Shown: piece after piece, positions 35,243 through 41,099 of the stretch
How the letters are laid out: each line of letters opens with the position of its first letter
How positions within the stretch are numbered: the stretch's first letter is position 1
Notes under the pieces: model-generated
Database searches by the model: none
What the model was told of the DNA's origin: nothing
Seen by the model: only the letters and a program-made list of their open reading frames with translations
Program-made: the position numbers and the translations under genes
Assembly (NCBI GenBank): GCA_948468595.1
Contig: CAOKIU010000014.1
Span: forward strand, 1 to 41,099
Length of the DNA stretch: 41,099 nucleotides
Direction: 5' to 3'
From: an uncultured Christensenella sp.
GTDB taxonomy: Bacteria > Bacillota > Clostridia > Christensenellales > UBA1750

Positions 35243-35818
35243 TTAGACGCGCTTTTTTGCGGAAAGTTCCGCTTCCTGCTCCAACACTCGCCGCAACGCT
35301 GCGCGCGATCTGGATATGCGCGATTTAACGGTATTGAGGTTTAAACCGAGGATTTCGGCGATCTGTTCATAGGGCAAGCCCTGCACGTCCCGCAGAACCA
35401 GGGCCGCGCGCTGCTCCGGGCCGAGGGATGCAATCGCGCTTTCCAGCGTGCGCCGCAGCTCTTGGCGGTCCAGCGCCTTTTCCGGCGTCTCCTGGGGGTC
35501 CACGGGTTCAAATCCACTCTTGCGCATCTCCTGTATCGACTCGCTGTGGTCGTTGCGCCGCTTGCGCAGTTCGTCCAAGCAGACGTTGCTGGTGACGCGA
35601 TAGAGCCAGGTGGAAAAGCGCGATTGTCCCTTGTAGGTCGATAGGGAGCGCCAGGCGCGCACAAGAGCCTCCTGCGCCATATCGGCCGCATCCTGTTCGT
35701 TGCCCATCATGCGCAGGCAGAGGCGATAGGTGACGTCGGTGTATGGCCGAATGAGTTCCTCAAACGCGCGCTCGTCGCCGCGCGCGGCCCGCTTCAGATT
35801 CAGCTGATCGGTATCCAT
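35243..35818 (-). CDS. ECF-type RNA polymerase sigma factor
   Basis: 191 residues. Region 2 is about 12-90 (AFEELIRPYTDVTYRLCLRM, then DMAQEALVRAWRSLSTYKG and FSTWLYRVTSNVCLDELRKR); region 4 is about 125-185 (LGPEQRAALVLRDVQGLPY, EIAEILG-like helix-turn-helix LNLNTVKSRISRSRAALR). ATG 35818 is preceded by GGGAGGGG; the frame extends upstream without a good RBS. It forms an operon with its membrane anti-sigma factor. The target promoters, probably including its own, cannot be seen clearly. Confidence 0.93.
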   Translation of the reverse strand: MDTDQLNLKRAARGDERAFEELIRPYTDVTYRLCLRMMGNEQDAADMAQEALVRAWRSLSTYKGQSRFSTWLYRVTSNVCLDELRKRRNDHSESIQEMRKSGFEPVDPQETPEKALDRQELRRTLESAIASLGPEQRAALVLRDVQGLPYEQIAEILGLNLNTVKSRISRSRAALRRVLEQEAELSAKKRV

Positions 35819-35890
35819 AATCCCCTCCCAATACATCCATGCGCCTAGGTCCGCATGGGCGATAAAGTGCGTGCAAGATGCATTCCCCTC

Positions 35891-35919
35891 TTGCAATTTC
35901 ATGGCAAAACTGCTATACT
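35891..35919 (+). promoter_or_regulatory. Strong promoter upstream of the structured RNA / tRNA-Leu
   Basis: TTGCAA (35891-35896), 17-bp spacer ending in TGC, TATACT (35914-35919). It lies over the 5' flank of the sigma gene but points away from it, toward tRNA-Leu. Confidence 0.75.
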
Positions 35920-35923
35920 ATTT

Positions 35924-36085
35924 CCTGTGATTGCGCCGCATGGAGGGAACAATCGCTTCCCCTCGGTGTAGGCAACTCCCCCTGTGGTTTGGAGTTACAG
36001 GGTAATGAGTTCGGCGCTCACAGGTGACATTCCTCCCTTTCCATGATCCAATTTTGTGGAAGGGTGGCGGGAATTGCCATTTTTA
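35924..36085 (+). ncRNA. Candidate structured RNA / long leader of tRNA-Leu
   Basis: Directly after the promoter, CCTGTGA-TT-GCGCCG (35924-35938) pairs with CGGCGC-TCACAGG (36012-36024): 13 bp with one 2-nt bulge. Inside are a hairpin GGGAA/TTCCC (35945-35961) and two mutually exclusive hairpins, AACTCC/GGAGTT (35974-35996) and CCCTGT/ACAGGG (35980-36002). After the closing stem, TTCC..TGGAA pairing and a GTGGC/GCCAT hairpin (about 36064-36079) run into TTTTT (36080-36084), two bases before the tRNA. It could be an independent small RNA or an attenuated tRNA leader. I could not match it to a known family. Confidence 0.5.
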
Positions 36086-36086
36086 C

Positions 36087-36173
36087 GCCGGTGTGATGGA
36101 ATTGGCAGACGTAGTGGACTCAAAATCCACCGCCAGCGATGGCGTGCCGGTTCGAGTCCGGCCACCGGCACCA
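36087..36173 (+). tRNA. tRNA-Leu (anticodon CAA)
   Basis: 87 nt with encoded CCA and the long variable arm of class II tRNAs. Acceptor GCCGGTG/CACCGGC, anticodon stem GTGGA/TCCAC with loop CTCAAAA (anticodon CAA), T-arm GCCGG TTCGAGT CCGGC. It reads UUG codons. TrmL, encoded in the window, typically methylates this wobble base. Confidence 0.94.
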
Positions 36174-36176
36174 TGG

Positions 36177-36206
36177 CCGCTCAAGCATTGCTTGGGCGGT
36201 TTTTTT
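36177..36206 (+). terminator. Terminator of tRNA-Leu
   Basis: 10-bp stem CCGCTCAAGC/GCTTGGGCGG with one wobble, loop ATT, then seven T. Confidence 0.9.
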
Positions 36207-36345
36207 GCGTCCATTTGGCCTACCTGGGCGCCTGCGTACAGATGCCGCCTCCCCATACGTCATTAGACGAATGCCGCTTGTGATTTGATGCATGATTGCG
36301 CGAAAACGGCTTGCTTTTTTTCTGGGCAGGGGGCGGAGGATGCGC
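36207..36345. other. Gap after tRNA-Leu, nothing recognised
   Basis: No open frame with a start and RBS, no tRNA and no clear repeat. It leads into the promoter of the LytTR gene. Confidence 0.5.
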
Positions 36346-36374
36346 TTGAAACGAAATTACATTTGTGTTAAAAT
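36346..36374 (+). promoter_or_regulatory. Promoter of the LytTR regulator gene
   Basis: TTGAAA (36346-36351), 17-bp spacer, TAAAAT (36369-36374). Confidence 0.65.
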
Positions 36375-36392
36375 ATTTCCCACGAAAAATTA

Positions 36393-36445
36393 GAATCGGG
36401 ATGTTCTACAGATTAATGGATAGCGAAAAGGAATCGGGATGTTCT
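36393..36445 (+). repeat. 15-bp direct repeat in the LytTR leader
   Basis: GAATCGGGATGTTCT occurs at 36393-36407 and exactly again at 36431-36445, 38 bp start to start, between the promoter and the RBS of a LytTR regulator. LytTR proteins bind direct repeats, so autoregulation is a natural guess, but the repeat does not closely match published LytTR sites. Confidence 0.6.
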
Positions 36446-36487
36446 TTGTACTAAATTGTCGAAAATTATCGAATTGGGGAGAAAAGG

Positions 36488-37330
36488 ATGTTTCAAGCTG
36501 TGGAGTGCTTCAATATCGGATCGAGCCCAAGGGGCACGCGCATTCAATGCCCAAATGATGATGGCCAGCGCGCAGGAGAGGCGGTTGGGGCGATGGATAT
36601 TGCAGTGTGTGAAGACGCACAGCTTTATGTCGATGAGATGCTTGGTTTTATAGATAATTGGATTCGGATAAACGGCCATACGGATGTTCATACAACCGTG
36701 TATGCCTCTGCGGATGATTTGTGGGATGATTGGGAAAAGGGGAAGATATTCGACGCCTTATTCCTGGATATACATTTTGAATACATGAGCGGGTTTGAAC
36801 TGGCACAAAGAGTGCGGGAGACAGACCTCAACATTCCCATTATATTTGTCACCAATGACAATCGCTATTTGCGGCTTGGGTATGAAGTCTCGGCTTATAG
36901 GTACCTAAAGAAGCCGATTCGAGAAAATGAAGTGCACGCCTGTCTTGATTATTGTTTTGACAGGCGGAATACCTCGGCCATCCTGCATCAGAGCTTTTTA
37001 ATCACAAAACAAGGCTTTTCTATCCGAATGCCGTATCAGGATGTTCTCTACATTGTTTCTGGGATTCATTCGGTGAAAATCGTGACGCGCTTTGGCAGGG
37101 AATACGCGATGCCCCTGAAAGGTGCTTTCGGAAAGTACGCCGAAACGTTTCCTTCCGATTTATTTGTACGCTGTCATCGCGGCTATATTCTAAATATCGC
37201 CTACGCTGTAAAGTATACGAAAAAGGCGATCACTTTGACCAATGGGTTTGAAGTGCCCATTGGCAAAACTTATGCGGAGGAGGCGTTGAAAAGTTTGAAG
37301 GATTTTTTCTACAAGGCCGTGAGCAAATGA
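36488..37330 (+). CDS. LytTR-type response regulator (AgrA/VirR-like)
   Basis: 280 residues. The receiver domain begins at residue 36 (MDIAVCEDAQLYVDEM) with phosphoacceptor Asp94 (LFLDIHFEYMSG) and Lys141/142 (YLKKPI). The LytTR DNA-binding domain follows (about 170-270: YQDVLYIVSGIHSVKIVTR, then FVRCHRGYILNIAYAV). GGGGAG before ATG 36488 supports a 35-residue leader ahead of the receiver domain; ATG 36593 is the domain-based alternative but its RBS is far. No sensor kinase or peptide gene is linked, so it is an orphan. Its base composition is clearly lower in GC than its neighbours, hinting at acquisition. Confidence 0.88.
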   Translation: MFQAVECFNIGSSPRGTRIQCPNDDGQRAGEAVGAMDIAVCEDAQLYVDEMLGFIDNWIRINGHTDVHTTVYASADDLWDDWEKGKIFDALFLDIHFEYMSGFELAQRVRETDLNIPIIFVTNDNRYLRLGYEVSAYRYLKKPIRENEVHACLDYCFDRRNTSAILHQSFLITKQGFSIRMPYQDVLYIVSGIHSVKIVTRFGREYAMPLKGAFGKYAETFPSDLFVRCHRGYILNIAYAVKYTKKAITLTNGFEVPIGKTYAEEALKSLKDFFYKAVSK

Positions 37331-37412
37331 TGGGGACGAAGGGCCATGGGTTTGCGTTGGCTGGGCGGGGGCCTTGCAGGGAAAATTTGTAAGAAAATTC
37401 GCCCTGGACGGC

Positions 37413-37440
37413 TTACATTTTGCAGCATTCATGCTATACT
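37413..37440 (+). promoter_or_regulatory. Promoter of the second Gfo/Idh/MocA gene
   Basis: TTACAT (37413-37418), 16-bp spacer ending in TGC, TATACT (37435-37440). Confidence 0.6.
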
Positions 37441-37489
37441 AGGGTTACAAGCGGACACGCGCCGCAATGCAACGATAGGGGGAAACCTT

Positions 37490-38644
37490 ATGGCGACAAA
37501 AGGCGACGAGGTACTCAATCAATTTCAGCAAACCGAAATCGTAGAAGAGGTCGAGGTGCGCGACGAGGATAAGCTCAAGATCGGCATCATCGGCACGGGC
37601 TGGATTGCGGAATCGCACATCGAGTCCTACAAGCGCATGAAGGACGTCAAGGTTGTGGCCATGGCGGACCTGATTCCCGGCAAGGCGGAGAAGTTCGCCG
37701 CGCGGTATGGCATCGAGGGCTGCCGTTTCTATCCCGACCACAAGTCCATGCTCGACAGCGAGGAGCTGGATGCGGTCAGCGTTTGCACCTATAACACGCA
37801 GCACGCGACCTGCACCATTTATGCGCTGGAAAAGGGCGTCAACGTCCTGCTGGAAAAGCCCATGTGCGTCACCACGGATGAGGCTGTGGAGATCATGCGC
37901 GCGGAGAAGAAGAGCGGCAAGGTGCTCTCCATCGGCTTCCAGCCGCGCTTTGACGAGAACATGCAGATGATCAAGAAGATCGTCGACAGCGGCGTCCTGG
38001 GCAAGATCTACTACATTCAGACCGGCGGCGGCCGTCGCCGCGGCATCCCCAACTCCACCTTTATTGAAAAGTCCACCGGCGGCATCGGCGCTATGGGCGA
38101 CATCGGCTGCTATTCGCTGGATTGCGTGCTCAACGCCATCGGCTATCCCAAGCCGCTGACGGTGACGGGCTATACCTCCAATTACTTTGGAACCAGCACC
38201 GACTATCAGTCCGAAAAGGACGCCAAGCGCTTTAACGTGGATGACTTTGCCGCGGCGTTCGTGCGCCTGGATGGCGGCATCATCCTCGACTTCCGCATTG
38301 CCTGGGCCATGCACCTGGATACGCCCGGTGACAGCATCATCATGGGCACCAAGGGCAGCCTGCGCATCCCCTCCACCGACTGCTGGAACGGCACGGTGGG
38401 CGGCCCCATGACCATCTACCACGACGTGGCCGGCGTGCAGACGGAGACCAAGATCCCCGTCATCGAGTCCAAGGGCCCCGGCCTGTTCGACCGCAAGATC
38501 CGCTCCTTCCTGGATGCGGTGAAGAACGGCACGGGCGCGCCGATTCCCTCCAGCCAGATTCTCTATAACCAGGCCATCATCGACCACATCGTCAAGTCCG
38601 CTGAAGTGGGCCACGAGGTTGAGGTCGTCATTCCCGAGATCTAA
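37490..38644 (+). CDS. Gfo/Idh/MocA family oxidoreductase
   Basis: 384 residues. A 30-residue acidic N-terminal extension (QTEIVEEVEVRDEDK) precedes the Rossmann fold (LKIGIIGTGWIAESH). The family motif is NVLLEKPMC with the catalytic Lys, and the C-terminal half has GGIGAMGDIGCYSLD and the AWAMHLDTPGDSIIMGTKG strand pair. It would act on a sugar or inositol with NAD(P). ATG 37490 is set by AGGGGG seven bases upstream. Single gene with promoter and strong terminator. It differs from the oxidoreductase at 2-3 kb in length and extension, so it is not a recent duplicate. Confidence 0.92.
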   Translation: MATKGDEVLNQFQQTEIVEEVEVRDEDKLKIGIIGTGWIAESHIESYKRMKDVKVVAMADLIPGKAEKFAARYGIEGCRFYPDHKSMLDSEELDAVSVCTYNTQHATCTIYALEKGVNVLLEKPMCVTTDEAVEIMRAEKKSGKVLSIGFQPRFDENMQMIKKIVDSGVLGKIYYIQTGGGRRRGIPNSTFIEKSTGGIGAMGDIGCYSLDCVLNAIGYPKPLTVTGYTSNYFGTSTDYQSEKDAKRFNVDDFAAAFVRLDGGIILDFRIAWAMHLDTPGDSIIMGTKGSLRIPSTDCWNGTVGGPMTIYHDVAGVQTETKIPVIESKGPGLFDRKIRSFLDAVKNGTGAPIPSSQILYNQAIIDHIVKSAEVGHEVEVVIPEI

Positions 38645-38661
38645 TCCCCATAAGAGCGAGC

Positions 38662-38698
38662 ACAGGCGGCAGATGAATGCATCTGCCGCCTGTTTTGT
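38662..38698 (+). terminator. Terminator of the oxidoreductase gene
   Basis: A perfect 14-bp stem ACAGGCGGCAGATG, loop AATG, followed by TTTTGT. Confidence 0.9.
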
Positions 38699-38725
38699 CA
38701 ATCGCTGCCCCAGAGGGCAAAACGC

Positions 38726-38917
38726 CTATTCAGCCTTGCCGATGTTGCTGACAAGCTGCTGCATTTCCGCCTTGGATTGAACATGGCGCGCCTTATCGAT
38801 CAGCGCCTGGCGCTCAGAAGCGCTCATCGCGTTGAACCGGTTGAGCGTTTCAAGGTCCTGCGCCATCATCAGCGACAGGCCCTGGGGAATCTCCACGCCG
38901 TCTGCGGTATATGCCAT
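38726..38917 (-). CDS. Small helical protein, unknown function
   Basis: 63 residues. After a short N-terminal strand (MAYTADGVEIPQG) comes a helical pair: LMMAQDLETLNRFNAMSASE, then RQALIDKARHVQSKAEMQQL. No signal peptide or cysteine. ATG 38917 is eight bases after GGAGG, better than ATG 38923 at two bases. It lies 13 bp after the next gene upstream (38931-39116), with which it seems to share the helix-turn-helix-like layout. I do not recognise the family. Confidence 0.75.
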   Translation of the reverse strand: MAYTADGVEIPQGLSLMMAQDLETLNRFNAMSASERQALIDKARHVQSKAEMQQLVSNIGKAE

Positions 38918-38930
38918 CTTCATTTCCTCC

Positions 38931-39116
38931 CTAAATTTGATCGATATGGTCGAGGTAATCGCCGGCCATGTTCTCCACGTCCACCGCCGTGTTCATGCGC
39001 GCGGCGGATTGCTGCACCATGGACTGCACCTCTTCGGGCAGCAGGGCGTACAGCTCCGAAGCGTCGGGATCGTCCTCCAGCATGCGGTTGAGCATCACGT
39101 CTCGCGGTCTGTTCAT
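38931..39116 (-). CDS. Small helical protein, unknown function
   Basis: 61 residues, fully helical by pattern (DPDASELYALLPEEVQSMVQ, then a second helix ending GDYLDHIDQI), acidic, no signal peptide. ATG 39116 has GGAGG at eight bases; the longer frame to 39272 runs through a terminator hairpin and is not used. First gene of a two-gene operon with 38726-38917. The (F/Y)xxLxxExxQ(x)(L/M)(I/V) pattern appears in both, suggesting distant relatedness. Function unknown. Confidence 0.72.
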   Translation of the reverse strand: MNRPRDVMLNRMLEDDPDASELYALLPEEVQSMVQQSAARMNTAVDVENMAGDYLDHIDQI

Positions 39117-39185
39117 CTTCAACACCTCCGCGCTTAGCATGCGCTCTTTGGTTAAAATAATTCCCTTTGCTGGAAGCGCGCGATC

Positions 39186-39222
39186 GGCAAAAACAAAGGA
39201 CGAGGGCGCGCCCTCGTCCTTT
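39186..39222 (-). terminator. Terminator downstream of the galK-tsaEB-rimI run
   Basis: A perfect 12-bp stem AAAGGACGAGGG, loop CGCG, with TTTGTTTTTG on the minus strand. The 166 bp between it and rimI hold nothing I recognise. Confidence 0.85.
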
Positions 39223-39388
39223 GAAAGAAATGCCGGCAATGGGCAAGTGCGCAAGCCGGCTGATAGACCCAATCAGCGTGAATACCTTTTAAAATCCGAT
39301 AGAACAGGTGCGAAGGCAGCTTCGATCTTTTTACGCACAGCTTCAATTGCGCTCACGACAGCGGCCAGGCTACATCTCGGACCAGGCC

Positions 39389-39862
39389 CTAAGCCTTGGC
39401 CCGGTCAATGGACTGCTGCAAGCGGTCGTTGACCATGATGTGCGCGTCCTCGCCGTTGTCCTCGTAGTACTTTTTGCGCAGGCCCGCCTTTTTGAAGCCC
39501 AGCTTTTTGTACAGGCCCAGCGCCGGCTCGTTGCTCACGCGCACTTCCAACGTCATGTACGTTACGCCCACATCCACCGCTGCCTGCATCAGAGCCGAGA
39601 GCACCAGCGCGCCGTAACCGCGGCCGCGCCTTTGGGGGTGCACCGCGACATTGGTGATGTGCCCCTCGTCGATGATCAACCACGTGCCTGCGTAGGCCGC
39701 CACCATTCCGTCCTCGATGACGACGAAATACCGCGCCGCCGTGTTGGAGAGCTCGCCCACCAGGTCTTGCCGGGTCCAGGGCACGGCAAAGGAGCCGTGC
39801 TCGATCTCCATCACGCCGTCGATGTCCTCAAGGCACATCGGCCGCACCATCACCTCTGGCAT
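39389..39862 (-). CDS. rimI: Ribosomal protein bS18-alanine N-acetyltransferase
   Basis: 157 residues of the GNAT fold. The acetyl-CoA loop is VHPQRRGRGYGALVLSALM; YMTLEVRVSNEPALGLYKKL and GFKKAGLRKKYYEDNGEDAH are the RimI-type C-terminal motifs. It acetylates the N-terminal Ala of ribosomal protein S18 in Escherichia coli; in Bacillota it is nearly always linked to the t6A genes. It overlaps tsaB by 13 nt and is the last gene of the run. Confidence 0.93.
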   Translation of the reverse strand: MPEVMVRPMCLEDIDGVMEIEHGSFAVPWTRQDLVGELSNTAARYFVVIEDGMVAAYAGTWLIIDEGHITNVAVHPQRRGRGYGALVLSALMQAAVDVGVTYMTLEVRVSNEPALGLYKKLGFKKAGLRKKYYEDNGEDAHIMVNDRLQQSIDRAKA

Positions 39863-40545
39863 GCTTCCGCCTCCTTTTTAAGCCGTGCCGCGCGCTCCCG
39901 CTCCGCCTGCGGCGCGCGCAGGTACAGAGGGCGCAGGCGGGCGGCGGGCACCCAGGTCTCCGGCCGGGCCGCCGCAAGCGCCGCGGCAAACGAGGCGCGC
40001 AGCCCGTGCAGGGCGGGCGGCGCAACCACGGCGAAATCCGTTTGACGCAGCCGTGCCGCGTGCGCGGCCGCACCGTCGCCCAAGAACAGGCACCGGCGGC
40101 CCGACGCCGCAAGGTCCTGCAACAGCTCCTCCAGCTTGATGGGCCGGTCCTCCATCGCGCGCCGTCCGCCGTCGAATACGGCGGCGTAGACCTGGCCCGC
40201 GCGCGCGTCCAGGATGGGGCAGACGAGGCCGTCAAACGCCCCGGCCTGTGCGGCCAACGCCTCCAGGCCGTCCACCGGCGCGCAGGGCTTGTCGCCGGCG
40301 AGCCCCATCACCGTCGCAACGCCGATGCGCACGCCGGTAAAGGACCCCGGGCCCACCACGCAGCCAAAGACATCCACCGCATCGATGTCCAGACCCGCGT
40401 ATTTCATCGCGTCCTCCACCATGGGCAAGAGAAACGAGGAGTGCGTCAATCCGTTGTTCAGATACCCCTCGTAGAGCACCTTGTCATCTCGCGTCACGCA
40501 CACAGACGCCGTGCTGGATGAGGCGTCCAAAGTCAGTAAAATCAT
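39850..40545 (-). CDS. tsaB: tRNA threonylcarbamoyladenosine biosynthesis protein TsaB
   Basis: 231 residues of the ASKHA fold (MILLTLDASSSTASVCVTRD at the start, then GCVVGPGSFTGVRIGVATVMG). TsaB is the non-catalytic partner of TsaD in making t6A37 of ANN-decoding tRNAs. ATG 40545 is set by GGAGGG six bases upstream. The tsaE frame runs 62 nt into it. TsaD is not in the window. Confidence 0.95.
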   Translation of the reverse strand: MILLTLDASSSTASVCVTRDDKVLYEGYLNNGLTHSSFLLPMVEDAMKYAGLDIDAVDVFGCVVGPGSFTGVRIGVATVMGLAGDKPCAPVDGLEALAAQAGAFDGLVCPILDARAGQVYAAVFDGGRRAMEDRPIKLEELLQDLAASGRRCLFLGDGAAAHAARLRQTDFAVVAPPALHGLRASFAAALAAARPETWVPAARLRPLYLRAPQAERERAARLKKEAEACQR

Positions 40546-40966
40546 GCAATCCCTCCACCGTGATCCGGCGCTCTTCCCCCTCGCCCGCAAGCATGACGCG
40601 GATCACCTTTAAGCTGTCCCAAAGGCCGCCGGCAACCTGGCCCCACTCCACCGCGCAAACGCCCTCGCCCGAGAAGAAGTACTCCTCAAAGCCGAGGTCC
40701 TCGACTTCTTCCGGGCCGCTCAAACGGTAGAGGTCAAAGTGATAGACCGGCAGGCGCGCCTCGTATTGGTTCATCAGCGCGAACGTCGGGCTGGAAACCT
40801 CATTTTCGTCCCCGCCAAGGCCGCGCACCAGGCCGCGCACAAACGCCGTTTTGCCCGCGCCCAGGCCGCCGGAGAGCAGCAGCACCTCGCCGCCGCGCAA
40901 GCCGCTGGCGAGGAAAGCCGCCACCTCCTCGGTCTGAGCGGCCGAATGCGTCTCAAATTCCGTCAT
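40484..40966 (-). CDS. tsaE: tRNA threonylcarbamoyladenosine biosynthesis ATPase TsaE
   Basis: 160 residues. The P-loop is LLSGGLGAGKTAFVRGL; SSPTFALMNQYEARLPVYHF and DLYRLSGPEEVEDLGFEEYF are the family motifs, and AVEWGQVAG matches the usual VEWPE site. It powers the TsaBD complex. The ATG directly follows the TAA of the upstream kinase gene (TAAATG). The protein carries about 20 extra C-terminal residues that overlap tsaB by 62 nt. Confidence 0.95.
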   Translation of the reverse strand: MTEFETHSAAQTEEVAAFLASGLRGGEVLLLSGGLGAGKTAFVRGLVRGLGGDENEVSSPTFALMNQYEARLPVYHFDLYRLSGPEEVEDLGFEEYFFSGEGVCAVEWGQVAGGLWDSLKVIRVMLAGEGEERRITVEGLHDFTDFGRLIQHGVCVRDAR

Positions 40967-41098
40967 TTACAGCGCGACCTTTTTCGCGCCCACGGGGCGG
41001 ATGCCCAGCACCGTACACGCGCCCTTTCCAAAGACCTGATCCATCATCTGGACATAGGCGGCCAACTTGTAATGGGGGACAAAGGCCAGAATCGTGCC
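40967..41098 (-). CDS. Galactokinase-like GHMP kinase, C-terminal fragment
   Basis: Only the last 43 residues are in the window. GTILAFVPHYKLAAYVQMMD and FGKGACTVLGIRPVGAKKV fit the C-terminal end of galactokinases (strand, helix, then a strand ending in xIRPxG). It would phosphorylate galactose. Its stop TAA abuts the tsaE ATG, so it is upstream in the same transcript. The catalytic part is outside the window, so the assignment rests on this tail alone. Confidence 0.65.
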   Translation of the reverse strand, partial: GTILAFVPHYKLAAYVQMMDQVFGKGACTVLGIRPVGAKKVAL

Positions 41099-41099
41099 G

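Noticed and set aside
35974-36002. H-type pseudoknot
   Set aside because: The two 6-bp stems interlock in the right order but with zero-length crossing loops, which cannot span the grooves; treated as alternative hairpins instead.
35924-36085. 6S RNA
   Set aside because: The length is close, but the 5' and 3' ends do not pair with each other and no long rod with a central bubble can be drawn.
37445-38701. Minus-strand open frame of 418 codons opposite the oxidoreductase
   Set aside because: The plus-strand frame has all Gfo/Idh/MocA motifs, a promoter and a terminator; the antisense frame has none.

Overview
This window reads as chromosomal DNA of a high-GC member of the Clostridia (Bacillota), probably an anaerobic gut organism. 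The evidence is strong Shine-Dalgarno sites, sigma-A type promoters (TTGACA/TATAAT class, often with a TGC extension before the -10), short-stem intrinsic terminators, tRNAs with encoded CCA, and a typical clostridial gene set (QueT under a preQ1 element, WYL regulator, CPBP protease, ECF sigma with an anti-sigma/DUF4349 protein, a glycolytic pgk-tpiA-gpmI cluster). The genus cannot be fixed from the sequence alone.

Layout. 1-8.0 kb: the tail of one SH3-domain secreted protein and a complete second one; a convergent oxidoreductase/glutamine-amidotransferase-like pair; a secreted CAP-domain protein with a 7-residue repeat; a WYL regulator; queT with a preQ1-I type riboswitch; a TetR regulator; and an HPr-like protein without the catalytic histidine. 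8.0-8.7 kb: tRNA-Val and tRNA-Arg in opposite orientation. 8.7-15.1 kb: a beta-galactosidase-like enzyme, a very large REC/HD-GYP/PAS/GGDEF/GAF c-di-GMP protein, a small unknown protein and a D-lyxose isomerase-like cupin. 15.4-21.2 kb: HAD phosphatase, DUF362 ferredoxin-like protein, a zinc-ribbon/DUF2752 membrane pair, trmL, a Na/Pi cotransporter and a flavin-binding-fold protein. 21.2-21.7 kb: non-coding repeats. 21.7-26.8 kb: a TIM-barrel sugar isomerase on the minus strand, a small membrane protein, then pgk, tpiA and gpmI. 26.8-32.3 kb (minus): polA, coaE, a lytic transglycosylase and an oligopeptide-binding lipoprotein. 32.4 kb: rpiB.

At 32996-33912 lies the most striking object: a 917-bp AT-rich segment with 26-bp imperfect terminal inverted repeats and a 6-bp flanking duplication (AAAATA). 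It carries only a CPBP-family membrane protease and no transposase. It looks like a transposase-less mobile cassette inserted beside a terminator hairpin.

33.9-41.1 kb: ECF sigma/anti-sigma operon (minus); a promoter followed by a candidate structured RNA running into tRNA-Leu(CAA); an orphan LytTR response regulator with a 15-bp direct repeat in its leader; a second Gfo/Idh/MocA oxidoreductase; two small related-looking helical proteins; and the minus-strand run galK (partial)-tsaE-tsaB-rimI, which links sugar metabolism to t6A tRNA modification and ribosomal acetylation. Starts were chosen mainly by ribosome-binding-site spacing and differ from the longest open frame for many genes.
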